Shown piece after piece: positions 56,353-64,000 of a DNA stretch of 64,000 nucleotides. A program made the translations under genes and the position numbers. Positions within the stretch are counted from its first letter, which is position 1; every line of letters starts with the position of its first letter. This DNA is from Streptomyces bauhiniae (GTDB lineage Bacteria; Actinomycetota; Actinomycetes; Streptomycetales; Streptomycetaceae). Where the stretch lies: contig NZ_SRRT01000002.1 of assembly GCF_004784475.1 (NCBI RefSeq), positions 868,001-932,000 on the forward strand. The letters are read 5' to 3'. The notes beneath the pieces are model-generated. The model was not told the DNA's origin. It was given only the letters and a program-made list of their open reading frames with translations, and ran no database searches.

Positions 56353-57480
56353 GTGTCGTCCCCGGGCGTTACGGTCGTGGCTCTCCTGGCGGACCCGGAC
56401 ACTCCGACCGAGATCGCGCGGCGCCTGGCCCGGACCCTCCCCGGCCGCCTCGCCGAAAGAGCGGGCCAGGGACGGCGGTTCGAGGTCCACGTGGTCAGCG
56501 AGCCCTTCACCGCGGGGACGGAGGACCCGCCCACCCTGATGCGCCGGCTCATGGACCGCGCCAGGACGGAGAACTGGGACGTCGTCGTGGCCCTCACCGA
56601 TCTTCCGCTGCACTCGCACGGCCACAAACTCGTCGTGGACCTCAGTCACGAACACGGCCTGGCCCTGCTCTCGCTGCCCACGCTGGGCGGCCTGCGCCTG
56701 GAGACCAGAGCACGACGGGCCGTCGAAGAAGCCGTCCTCACCCTGGCCGCCCCGCAGACCACCGGAACCGAAGAACAGCCGGGGAGCCGGCCGCTGGGCC
56801 GCTTCGTCAGCCGTCTCGCCCCCATCCACCCCGGTCCGGTCGACGAGGAGGAGACCGCCGATCTCCGGTACGTCGTCGGCGGGCCGCGCGGTTACCTGAG
56901 GGTGCTCGTCGGCATGGTCCGCGCCAACCGGCCGTGGCGCCTGGTGCCGGGCCTGTCCAAGGCCCTGGCCGCCGCGCTCGCCACCGGGGCGGTCGCCACC
57001 GTGAACTCCACCGTCTGGAGCCTGTCGGAGGCCCTGAGCACCCCGCGCCTCGTGATCGCCATGGTCGGGTCCATCGCCCTCATGATCGGGTGGCTGACCG
57101 TGGACGCGCGACTGTGGTACCGGGCGACAGACGCCTCGGCGGAGGAGAGGAAGAGGGCCGGCCTCTACAACGCCTCGACCGTCGTGACCCTGGCCATCGG
57201 CGTGATCGCCTGCTACGTGGGTCTGCTGGCCATCAACTTGGTCTGGGCGCTGTTCATCCTCAACGACCGGGTCTTCGCCATCACGACCCAGAACCCGCTG
57301 CAGTCCACCGACTACTGGACGTTGGCCTGGTTCGTCGCTTCGACCGCCACGGTGGGCGGCGCGCTGGGATCGGGCCTGGAGAGCGACGAGGCGATCCGGG
57401 CAGCCGCCTTCTCCAAGCGCGAACAGGAACGTCGGGACATGCTTCAGGACGACGACGACGCCGACCGGTCGGAGACCTGA
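56353..57480 (+). CDS. Unknown membrane protein with soluble N-terminal domain
   Basis: A 375-residue protein I do not recognise. I start it at GTG 56353 because GAAGGAG lies about ten bases before it; an ATG at 56299 lacks such a site. The first about 170 residues look like an alpha/beta soluble domain (VTVVALLADPDTPTEIARRL, NWDVVVALTDLPLHSHGHKLVVDLS, LLSLPTLGGLR). The second half has about four hydrophobic segments (ALAAALATGAVATVNSTVW, LVIAMVGSIALMIGWLTV, VVTLAIGVIACYVGLLAI, YWTLAWFVASTATVGGALG). The C-terminus is acidic (DDDDADRSE). No motif indicates an activity. Confidence 0.7.
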   Translation: MSSPGVTVVALLADPDTPTEIARRLARTLPGRLAERAGQGRRFEVHVVSEPFTAGTEDPPTLMRRLMDRARTENWDVVVALTDLPLHSHGHKLVVDLSHEHGLALLSLPTLGGLRLETRARRAVEEAVLTLAAPQTTGTEEQPGSRPLGRFVSRLAPIHPGPVDEEETADLRYVVGGPRGYLRVLVGMVRANRPWRLVPGLSKALAAALATGAVATVNSTVWSLSEALSTPRLVIAMVGSIALMIGWLTVDARLWYRATDASAEERKRAGLYNASTVVTLAIGVIACYVGLLAINLVWALFILNDRVFAITTQNPLQSTDYWTLAWFVASTATVGGALGSGLESDEAIRAAAFSKREQERRDMLQDDDDADRSET

Positions 57481-57653
57481 GCCGGAGAGCCCTCGGCGGT
57501 CGGCGGGGGCCGAAAATTCAGCCGACCGGCCGGCGAGCGGCTGTTTCGCGCCAAAGGCCGACGGGGACCCGGACGGCACCGCCGTTCCACCCGTTCCGGG
57601 TGAACGGCCCGCAGCGACGTGCCGCGGTCGCACCGCGGCCGAGAGAAGTCATC

Positions 57654-58829
57654 ATGAAAGCAGCGGTATATGAAGGACCGCGAACGGTAGCGGTGAAGGA
57701 CGTACCGGACGCGAAGATCGAGCACCCCTGCGACATCATCGTCAAGATCACCACCACCAACATCTGCGGTTCGGACCTGCACATGTACGAGGGCCGCACC
57801 TCGTTCGAGCCCGGCCGCACCTTTGGACACGAGAACATGGGCCAGGTGGTGGAGACCGGCCCGGCGGTCCGCAAGGTCCAGGTCGGCGAGTACGTGGTCC
57901 TGCCCTTCAACATCGCCTGCGGATTCTGCAAGCAGTGCGAGCGAGGGCTCACCAACTACTGCCTGACCATGCAGCCGGAACCGGCCCTCGCCGGGGCCGC
58001 CTACGGATTCGCCGACATGGGTCCCTATCAGGGCGGCCAGGCGGAGCTGCTGCGCGTGCCCTACGGCGACTTCAACGCCCTGCGCCTCGGCGAGGACGCC
58101 GCCGAGCGGCAGAACGACTACGTGATGCTCGCCGACATCTTCCCCACCGGGTATCACGCCACTGAGATGGCCCACGTCAAACCGGGCGACCAGACCGTCA
58201 TCTTCGGGGCCGGTCCCGTCGGGCTGATGGCGGCCTACTCCGCCCTCCTCAAGGGCGCCGGGCGCGTCTGGGTGGTCGATCACCAGCCCGACCGGCTGCG
58301 CAAGGCGGAGGAGATCGGGGCCATCCCGGTCAACACCGCGGAGCAGAACCCGGCGGAAGTCGTCAAGGACGCCACCCTGGGTCTGGGCGCCGACAACGGC
58401 TGCGAGTGCGTCGGCTATCAGGCCCATGACGCCGAGGGACACGAGGACGCCAGCCTCACGCTCAACGGGCTGATCGACTCGGTCAGGTTCACGGGCGACA
58501 TCGGCGTGGTGGGCGTGTTCCTGCCCGAGGACCCCGGCGGCGAGAAGGCCCAGGGCGAGCTGGAGGCACACGGCAAGGTCCCGATCGACTTCGGGCTGAT
58601 GTGGTTCAAGGGCCAGCACATGGGCACCGGGCAGGCGCCGGTCAAGAGGTACAACCGAGCGCTGCGCGATCTGATCGCCGGCGGGAAGGCGCAGCCGAGC
58701 TTCGTCGTCACCCAAGAACTCGGCCTGGACGAGGCGCCGACCGCCTACGAGCACTTCGACGCCCGTGACGAGGGCTGGACCAAGGTCGTCCTCCATCCGA
58801 ACGGACGGGGGAACGGCCACCAGGGCTGA
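57654..58829 (+). CDS. Formaldehyde dehydrogenase-like zinc MDR protein
   Basis: A 391-residue zinc alcohol dehydrogenase starting at ATG 57654. NICGSDLHMYEGRT carries the catalytic Cys, FGHENMG the His-Glu, CGFCKQCERGLTNYC the structural Cys lobe, and VIFGAGPVGLMAA the NAD motif. The long insert around residues 160-175 and the length match glutathione-independent formaldehyde dehydrogenases (FdhA-type of Pseudomonas) and related dismutases. It probably oxidises formaldehyde or another small aldehyde. It is preceded by a 173-bp gap without a clear promoter and ends 24 bp before a convergent SDR gene. Confidence 0.87.
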   Translation: MKAAVYEGPRTVAVKDVPDAKIEHPCDIIVKITTTNICGSDLHMYEGRTSFEPGRTFGHENMGQVVETGPAVRKVQVGEYVVLPFNIACGFCKQCERGLTNYCLTMQPEPALAGAAYGFADMGPYQGGQAELLRVPYGDFNALRLGEDAAERQNDYVMLADIFPTGYHATEMAHVKPGDQTVIFGAGPVGLMAAYSALLKGAGRVWVVDHQPDRLRKAEEIGAIPVNTAEQNPAEVVKDATLGLGADNGCECVGYQAHDAEGHEDASLTLNGLIDSVRFTGDIGVVGVFLPEDPGGEKAQGELEAHGKVPIDFGLMWFKGQHMGTGQAPVKRYNRALRDLIAGGKAQPSFVVTQELGLDEAPTAYEHFDARDEGWTKVVLHPNGRGNGHQG

Positions 58830-58853
58830 GGGACCCGAGGACCGCCCATTTCC

Positions 58854-59735
58854 TCAGGCCGACCCTCCCCGCCATGTCTCGTCGGCCACACCCCCCGCCC
58901 CCAGCAGCCCCGTAGGCGGCAGCGCCCGCTCCGCCTGGAGGCGCGGCAGCGTCCGGCTGGAGACGTGCCGTACGACCGGCGGCAGCACCGCGCGGCCCCA
59001 CTGGGCGAGCCGTAGCCACGCCGGTACGTACACCGACGTACGCCGGTGTTCCACCGCGCGGACCAGGCGTTCCGCGACCACCTCCGCCGGGTACACCCTG
59101 CGGGCCGGTGCCGGCATGTGGGCGCGGAGTTCGCGGAGTACGGGGTAGTGGTCGGCGTCGCGGGTCATGTCGGTGTCGGTCCAGTTGATGTAGGCGATGC
59201 CCACGCCGACGGACTCGTGGGCGACCTCGGCCTGGAGGGAGCGGGCGAACGACTCGACGCCCGCCTTGGACGCGCAGTAGGCGCTCATCATGGGCGAGGT
59301 GCCGAACGCGGCCAGCGACGCCACCTGGAGGAAGTAGCCGGAGGTGACCAGCAGGTCGGCGAGGAACGCCCGCGCGGTGAAGGCACTGCCGACCAGGTTG
59401 ACGTCGATCACCCGCCGCCACGACTCCGGGACGGACCCGGCGAAGGGCCCGCCCTCGGCGATCCCCGCGTTGGCCACCACGACGGACGGCCGTCCCAGCC
59501 GCTCCCGTACCTCCACCGCCGCCCGCTCCAGGGCAGCGAAGTCGGTGATGTCGACCTCCAGGGCGATCACCGGCGGCGGGAGCGAGGCCGCCACCCCCTC
59601 CAGTCGCGGCCCTTCCAGGCCGAGCAGCGCGAGCCGCGCGCCGCGCTCGGCGAACGCGTGGGCCAGAGCCGCACCCAGGCCGCGCGCGGCCCCGGTCACG
59701 ACGACGGTTCGGCCTGCGAGGGGGCTGTCGTACAT
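58854..59735 (-). CDS. Classical SDR oxidoreductase
   Basis: A 293-residue short-chain dehydrogenase starting at ATG 59735. TGAARGLG at residues 14-21 is the NADP motif, NAG follows at about 89, and the catalytic set is Ser140, Tyr153 and Lys157 (SAYCASKAG). The C-terminal 60 residues (RRTSVYVPAWLRLAQWGRAV...) are Arg-rich and may touch the membrane, as in long-chain SDRs that act on lipids. Substrate unknown. It is followed by no gene on its strand before the convergent dehydrogenase. Confidence 0.85.
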   Translation of the reverse strand: MYDSPLAGRTVVVTGAARGLGAALAHAFAERGARLALLGLEGPRLEGVAASLPPPVIALEVDITDFAALERAAVEVRERLGRPSVVVANAGIAEGGPFAGSVPESWRRVIDVNLVGSAFTARAFLADLLVTSGYFLQVASLAAFGTSPMMSAYCASKAGVESFARSLQAEVAHESVGVGIAYINWTDTDMTRDADHYPVLRELRAHMPAPARRVYPAEVVAERLVRAVEHRRTSVYVPAWLRLAQWGRAVLPPVVRHVSSRTLPRLQAERALPPTGLLGAGGVADETWRGGSA

Positions 59736-59830
59736 GGCGGCCTGCCTCCGATCGCGGGACCCGGCCCGTCCGGGCTCACCGGAAGGGCCGAGTACCCAGG
59801 AGCGCCGGGAAGCGACTCCCTGCGCGGGGG

Positions 59831-60409
59831 CTAGTGCACCTGGTACTGCCCCACGGCGATGAAGTACCGCAGCTCCTCCAGCGTGCCGTCGAGCGCGGTG
59901 GAGGCGGCGGCGCGGAGGGCCGGGCTGGACTTGGGGTCGGCGATGATGCGGAGGGCGGCCACCCGGTCGTCCTCGCCCTGGGCCAGGCGGTAACCCGTCT
60001 CCAGGAACGCCCGCTGGTCGTCCATCGTCCCGTCCAGCGCCTTGTTCGCCTCCCGGATCACGGCCTTGCCGCTCTTCGGGTCCGCGAGGATGCGGGCTAT
60101 GGCCACCCGGTCGTCCTCCGCCTGCGCCAGGCGGTAGCCCGTCTCCAGGAACGCCCGCTGGTCCGCGATCGTGCCGTCCAGGGCCTCGTTGGCCTCGCGG
60201 AGGACCGCCTTGCCGCTGGCCGGGTCCGCGAGGATGCGGAAGATGGCGACCCGGACGTCGTCGTCGGACATCTGGTCCACCGGGGTGGAGGCCGTGGCCG
60301 AGACCGTCGTCGTGGCCGCGACGGCGGCGGACGCGGGGGTGGAGAGGAGGAGGGCCGGGGTGAGGGCCGTGGCCGCGAGGAGCAGTGCCGCGCGGGTCGT
60401 TCTCGTCAT
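59831..60409 (-). CDS. Secreted ALF-repeat protein
   Basis: A 192-residue protein starting at ATG 60409. A signal peptide with a hydrophobic core (RAALLLAATALTPALLLSTP) and Ala-rich cleavage region precedes three ALF repeats at about 52-97, 101-147 and 150-190, each with the pattern RILADP-SGKAV-REAN-ALDGT-DQRAFLETG. ALF repeats occur in secreted Streptomyces proteins of unknown role, sometimes fused to enzymes or toxins; here they stand alone. The repeats are strongly alike, so they probably arose by recent duplication. It is divergent from cobF. Confidence 0.85.
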   Translation of the reverse strand: MTRTTRAALLLAATALTPALLLSTPASAAVAATTTVSATASTPVDQMSDDDVRVAIFRILADPASGKAVLREANEALDGTIADQRAFLETGYRLAQAEDDRVAIARILADPKSGKAVIREANKALDGTMDDQRAFLETGYRLAQGEDDRVAALRIIADPKSSPALRAAASTALDGTLEELRYFIAVGQYQVH

Positions 60410-60546
60410 GCTGAGCCTCCGTCATCGAGTGGGCGGACGATCGCTGTCGATCCCGCCGTGATCATTACCACGACCCTGCGGGCCTCCCGGTTCCCGTCAC
60501 CGCCCCCGTATCCGGCCCCCTTCACCCCGTGCGGCAGACTCGGTGG

Positions 60547-61320
60547 GTGCGAAAGATTCATGTCATCGGTATCGGTGCGGGCGACCCCGACCAGCTCACG
60601 TTGCAGGCGGTCAAGGCGTTGCGCGGCACGGACGTGTTCTTCCTGCTCGACAAGGGCGAGGTGAAGAGTGATCTGACGCGGCTGCGCCGGGACATCCTGG
60701 ACGCGCATCTGCCCGAGGGGTCGTACCGGGTGGTGGCGGCCCGGGACCCGGAGCGGGACCGGCGGGCGGGCGGGGCGGCCTACTCGCCGGCCGTGGAGGA
60801 CTGGCGGACCGCCCGCGCGGGGATCTACGAGCGGCTCATCGCGGACGAGGTCGCGGAGGACGGCACGGGCGCCTTCCTGGTGTGGGGCGACCCCTCGCTG
60901 TACGACAGCACGCTCGGCATCCTGGAGGAGGTGCTGGCCAAGGGGACGGTGGAGTTCACGTACGACGTGGTGCCCGGCATCAGCAGCGTCTCCGCGCTGG
61001 TCGCCCGGCACCGGACCGGGCTGAACCGGGTGGCGCGGCCGGTGCAGATCACCACCGGGCGGCGGCTCGCGGAGGGGTTCCCGGAGGGGGTGGACGACGT
61101 GGTGGTGATGCTCGACGCCCACCAGGCGTTCCGGGAATACGTCGGGGACGACATCGACATCTACTGGGGCGCGTACATCGGCACCCCGGACGAGATCCTG
61201 GTCTCCGGGCCGCTCGCTAAGGCCGGTCCGGAGATCGAGCGGGTGCGGGCGGAGGCGCGGGAGCGGAAGGGCTGGATCATGGACACGTATCTGCTGCGCA
61301 GGCACCCTCGGGGGGAATGA
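60547..61320 (+). CDS. cobF: Precorrin-6A synthase (deacetylating)
   Basis: A 257-residue SAM-dependent methyltransferase starting at GTG 60547. IHVIGIGAGDPDQLTLQAV is the tetrapyrrole methylase N-terminus, FLVWGDPSLYDST the mid motif and YDVVPGISSVSAL the third. The CobF type methylates precorrin-5 at C-1 and removes acetate in the aerobic cobalamin route. cobF is often isolated from the main cob cluster in actinobacteria. Its 3' end overlaps the convergent cobK gene by 44 bases, so the two transcripts would be antisense over their ends. Confidence 0.92.
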   Translation: MRKIHVIGIGAGDPDQLTLQAVKALRGTDVFFLLDKGEVKSDLTRLRRDILDAHLPEGSYRVVAARDPERDRRAGGAAYSPAVEDWRTARAGIYERLIADEVAEDGTGAFLVWGDPSLYDSTLGILEEVLAKGTVEFTYDVVPGISSVSALVARHRTGLNRVARPVQITTGRRLAEGFPEGVDDVVVMLDAHQAFREYVGDDIDIYWGAYIGTPDEILVSGPLAKAGPEIERVRAEARERKGWIMDTYLLRRHPRGE

Positions 61321-62050
61321 CCCCGGCCAGCCAGTCAAGTACGCCCTCCACGCCCGGCAACGCCCGCACAGCGGAGGTGAGTTCGGGGCGGCGTACGACG
61401 ACGACGGGCAGCGAGAGCGAGCGGGCGGCGGCCAGTTTCGGTGCCGTCGCCGCTCCCCCGCTGTCCTTCGTCACCAGTACGTCGATGCGGTGCGCCCGGA
61501 GCAGGTCCAGCTCGTCGGCGAGGGTGAACGGGCCGCGTGCCAGGACCAGTTCGCTGTGGGGGGGCATGGGGGGCTCCGGTGGCTCCACCGAGCGGACCAC
61601 GAACTGAGTGCCCGTCAAATGAGCGAAGGCGGCCAGTCCGAGCCGTCCCGTACTGAGGAACACCCGTTGTCCCAGGCGGGGTACGAGCCGCGCGGCCTCC
61701 GCCAGAGAGGCCACCGAGAACCAGTCGTCGTCGAGGTCCCAGCCGGGGCGGCGCAGGACCGCGTGCGGAACTCCGGTCGCCCGTGCCGCCTCCGCCGCGT
61801 TGGCCGTGATGCGCTCGGCGAAGGGATGGGTGGCGTCCACCAGCGCGGTCACCCGGTGGGCGCGCAGCCAGCCGGCCAGCCCAGCCGCGCCCCCGAACCC
61901 GCCGACCCGCACCTCACCGTCGACCGCCCCCGGCCTGCTCACCCGCCCCGCGAGCGAGGTGGTGACCCTCAGACCGGGGCGGATGGCCAGGGCGGTGGCG
62001 AGGCGGCGGGCTTCGGTGGTGCCGCCGAGGATCAGGACGTGCGCGGACAT
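61277..62050 (-). CDS. cobK: Precorrin-6A reductase
   Basis: A 257-residue NADPH-dependent reductase of the CobK/CbiJ family: HVLILGGTTEARRLATALA at the start, VTALVDATHPFAERITANA, VFLSTGRLGLAAF and IDVLVTKDSGGAATAPKL near the end are family signatures. It reduces precorrin-6A, the product of CobF, to precorrin-6B, so the two convergent genes encode consecutive steps. It starts at ATG 62050. The 44-base 3' overlap with cobF is the striking arrangement. Confidence 0.92.
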   Translation of the reverse strand: MSAHVLILGGTTEARRLATALAIRPGLRVTTSLAGRVSRPGAVDGEVRVGGFGGAAGLAGWLRAHRVTALVDATHPFAERITANAAEAARATGVPHAVLRRPGWDLDDDWFSVASLAEAARLVPRLGQRVFLSTGRLGLAAFAHLTGTQFVVRSVEPPEPPMPPHSELVLARGPFTLADELDLLRAHRIDVLVTKDSGGAATAPKLAAARSLSLPVVVVRRPELTSAVRALPGVEGVLDWLAGVIPPEGACAADTCP

Positions 62051-62071
62051 GGGGTGAGCGTACGCATCCGG

Positions 62072-62833
62072 TCAGGTCAGCAGGAGTTCGACCGCCCCGA
62101 CGACGGTGGCCACGATGACGATGCGGTCGAACAGCCGCTGGTTGATCTTGTGGACGGCCCACCGTCCGAGGAACGCGCCGGGCACGACGAAGACCAGCAG
62201 GGCCGCGTCGAGCAGCAGCGAGTTGCCGTCGATCAGACCGAGCGCGGCGCTGAAGGGGATCTTGGCGACGTTCACGATGAGGAAGAAGAAGGCGGAGGTG
62301 CCGAGGAAGCCCATCTTCCGGAAGCCGGCGGAAAGAAGATACATCGACATCACCGGTCCGCCCGCGTTGGCGACCATGGTGGTGAAACCGCCCATCACGC
62401 CGTACGCCCCCGCCGTGGCGCGGCCGGTCCGGGTACTGACGTCCTCCGTCGCCTCCTGGCGCCGTCGCCACAGGGTGATGCCGGTCATCATCAGCAGGAT
62501 CACGCCGATAGAGACCCGTACGATCCCGTCGCCGACCCGCGCGAGGAACAGCGTGCCCGCCACCACCCCGGCCGCGACGGCCGGGAACAGCCGCCACAGG
62601 GTGGGCCAGTGGGCGTGCCGACGGTAGGTGAGGACGGCGAAGGTGTCGCCCGCGATGAGCAGCGGGAGGAGTACGCCGGTGGAGGCGCGGGCGGGCAGGA
62701 CGGCCGCGAAGACGGCGAGGCTGACCGTGTTGGCCCCGCTGACCGCGGTCTTGGAGAAGCCGACCAGGAGGGCGGCGAGGGCGAGGGCGGCGAACTCCCA
62801 GCCGGATATGTGCCAGAGCGTCATCATGTTCAT
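62072..62833 (-). CDS. TauE/SafE family sulfite/organic-acid exporter-like protein
   Basis: A 253-residue TSUP-family membrane protein with about seven or eight hydrophobic segments. The first repeat has LLVGFSKTAVSGANTVSLAVFAAVLPARASTG, the second GGFTTMVANAGGPVMSMYLL, both family motifs. Members move sulfite, sulfoacetate or other small anions. It lies 21 bp upstream of the cobK gene on the same strand. No sulfur-metabolism genes are near, so the substrate is open. Its start is ATG 62833 or the following ATG 62827. Confidence 0.87.
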   Translation of the reverse strand: MNMMTLWHISGWEFAALALAALLVGFSKTAVSGANTVSLAVFAAVLPARASTGVLLPLLIAGDTFAVLTYRRHAHWPTLWRLFPAVAAGVVAGTLFLARVGDGIVRVSIGVILLMMTGITLWRRRQEATEDVSTRTGRATAGAYGVMGGFTTMVANAGGPVMSMYLLSAGFRKMGFLGTSAFFFLIVNVAKIPFSAALGLIDGNSLLLDAALLVFVVPGAFLGRWAVHKINQRLFDRIVIVATVVGAVELLLT

Positions 62834-62879
62834 GCGGAGACTGATGCTATGTGCACACGTCCGGCCGGGCGCCGGTGGC

Positions 62880-64000
62880 TCAGCGGGCGGTGTACCGCGT
62901 CCGCAGTTCCCGCTTGAGCACCTTCATGCTCGGGCCGAGCGGGAGTTCGTCCGCGAACTCCACGCGGCGGGGGTACTTGTGCTTGCCGAGGTGCTCCTTG
63001 GACCACTCGGTGATCGCGGCGGCGTCGGGGGTGACGCCCGGCGCGGGGACGACGACCGCGCAGATCTCCTCGCCGTGCAGCTCGTCGGGGAGCCCGATGA
63101 CGGCGACCTGGGCGATCTCCGGGTGCCGGGCGAGGACCTCCTCGACCTCGCGGGGATAGACGTTGTAGCCGCCGCGGATGATGACGTCCTTCTTGCGGTC
63201 GACGATCCGCAGGAACCCGTCCTCGTCCTTGGTGCCGAGGTCGCCGGTGCGGAACCAGCCGTCGACCAGCGCCTCGGCGGTGGCCTCGGGCCGGCCGAGG
63301 TAGCCGGAGAAGACGTTGTGGCCCCGGATGACGACCTCGCCCAGCTCGCCGGGCGCGAGAAGTTCGACCCGGTCCTCGACGTCCGCCTGCGCGATCTCGG
63401 CGTCCACGCCCCACAGCGGGTGGCCGATGGTGCCGGCGCGGGTGCCGAAGACGGGCTGGTTGACGGTGGCGGCCGGGGAGGTCTCCGACAGGCCGTACCC
63501 CTCGTAGATCCGGGCGCCGAACGCCGACTCGAACCGCTCCAGCACCGCCACCGGCAGCGAGGCGCCGCCGGAGATGCACAGCCGCAGCTCGGGCAGGGCG
63601 GCGGCGTCGGCCGCGACGGCGGCGAGGGAGACGAACATGGTGGGGACGCCGTGGAAGGTGTTGACGCGCTCGGCGACCATGATCTCGATCGCGCGGGCGG
63701 CGTCGAAGCGGGGCAGCAGGACGAGCGTCGCGCCGGCGCGCCAGGTGGAGTTGAGGGAGACCGTCTGCCCGAAGGCGTGGAACAGCGGGAGCGCGCCGAG
63801 GACGATGTCGTCGGGGCGGATGTCGTTGGCGTCGAAGGCGTTGACGGTCGCGTTCATCACGATGTTGAAGTGACTGAGCACGGCGCCCTTCGGGACGCCC
63901 GTCGTACCGCTGGTGTAGAAGACGACGGCCGGGTCGTCGGCGGACCGGGTGACGTAGGAGTGCGGCGGCTCGGCGTCGACCGCGAGCTTCTCCAGCTCCT
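62880..64000 (-). CDS. AMP-binding acyl-CoA synthetase, 5' end cut off
   Basis: The gene runs off the right edge, so its N-terminus is missing; at least 373 residues are visible. The adenylate-forming motif YTSGTTGVPKG is at about 63891-63923. Later come PLFHAFGQTVSL, IYEGYGLSETSPA, WFRTGDLGTKDEDGFLRIVDRKKDVI and the C-terminal lysine region KYPRRVEFADELPLGPSMKVLKREL. These fit a long-chain fatty-acid-CoA ligase (FadD-like). It activates a carboxylic acid with ATP and CoA. It is the neighbour of the TauE/SafE gene, on the same strand 46 bp apart. Confidence 0.9.
   Translation of the reverse strand, partial: ELEKLAVDAEPPHSYVTRSADDPAVVFYTSGTTGVPKGAVLSHFNIVMNATVNAFDANDIRPDDIVLGALPLFHAFGQTVSLNSTWRAGATLVLLPRFDAARAIEIMVAERVNTFHGVPTMFVSLAAVAADAAALPELRLCISGGASLPVAVLERFESAFGARIYEGYGLSETSPAATVNQPVFGTRAGTIGHPLWGVDAEIAQADVEDRVELLAPGELGEVVIRGHNVFSGYLGRPEATAEALVDGWFRTGDLGTKDEDGFLRIVDRKKDVIIRGGYNVYPREVEEVLARHPEIAQVAVIGLPDELHGEEICAVVVPAPGVTPDAAAITEWSKEHLGKHKYPRRVEFADELPLGPSMKVLKRELRTRYTAR

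Noticed and set aside
57481..57653. Sigma-B-like promoter (GTTT-N16-GGGGAC) before the formaldehyde dehydrogenase-like gene
   Set aside because: The -10 element deviates at a conserved T and the match is no better than chance in GC-rich sequence.
58826..58857. Bidirectional terminator CTGAGG/CCTCAG between formaldehyde dehydrogenase-like and SDR genes
   Set aside because: Only six base pairs with a 20-base loop, and it overlaps both stop codons; too weak to call.

Overview
The window is high-GC DNA with GTG starts, frequent four-base stop/start overlaps, twin-arginine and lipobox signals, and gene families typical of Streptomyces: a Spo0M-like protein, RsbW-type ATPases, a SpoIIE-type phosphatase, an ALF-repeat protein and class F sortase. 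I read it as chromosomal Streptomyces DNA. No insertion sequence, prophage or CRISPR array is visible. One tRNA (tRNA-Pro, anticodon GGG) lies near 55.5 kb.

Layout. 0-6.6 kb: two Gfo/Idh/MocA oxidoreductases, one resembling inositol 2-dehydrogenase, and a simple-sugar ABC transporter, interrupted by a TetR/SDR divergent pair and a shortened P-loop kinase. 6.7-11.7 kb: hydrolase, amino acid permease, TAT-exported FAD dehydrogenase and thioredoxin-like ferredoxin. 11.8-15.8 kb: an envelope or stress-like group (Spo0M, TerB, M56 protease, BlaI regulator, TatA-like protein, PRC-barrel protein), with matching BlaI-type operators upstream of spo0M and tatA. 15.6-23.8 kb: RsbW-like ATPase, XRE regulator, YraQ/TIGR03943 pair, a degenerate SpoIIE-type phosphatase, and a YtrA-type GntR regulator with its ABC exporter. 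23.9-30.4 kb: alkylsulfatase; an overlapping trio (unknown protein, Fic/Doc, DUF3291) beside the 3' remnant of an FAD oxidoreductase; then a lipid kinase and PAP2 phosphatase. 30.4-36 kb: RecQ, dehalogenase-like hydrolase, LysR/EamA pair and small genes.

35.9-46.7 kb is a nine-gene divergent glycoside-utilisation locus. The leftward arm has a binding protein, two permeases, a ROK regulator and a Gfo/Idh/MocA enzyme. The rightward arm has an MDR dehydrogenase, a TIM-barrel isomerase-like protein and two glycosidases. They share a 127-bp control region containing a palindrome. 46.7-50 kb: peptidase E, a polysaccharide pyruvyl transferase-like protein, DUF2795, and a secreted protein with a sortase.

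50.1-55.4 kb is a TetR-controlled, self-sufficient P450 (CYP102/BM3-like) with an alcohol dehydrogenase. Four related operator sites lie in two pairs in the divergent promoter. 55.5-64 kb: tRNA-Pro, DUF309, an unknown membrane protein, formaldehyde-dehydrogenase-like enzyme, SDR, ALF-repeat protein, convergent cobF/cobK, a TauE/SafE transporter, and an acyl-CoA ligase running off the right edge.

The best leads are the BlaI operator pair, the P450 operator array with its unusual active-site and C-terminal residues, the oxidative glycoside locus, the Fic trio next to a broken gene, and the PP2C-type protein that has lost its metal ligands.
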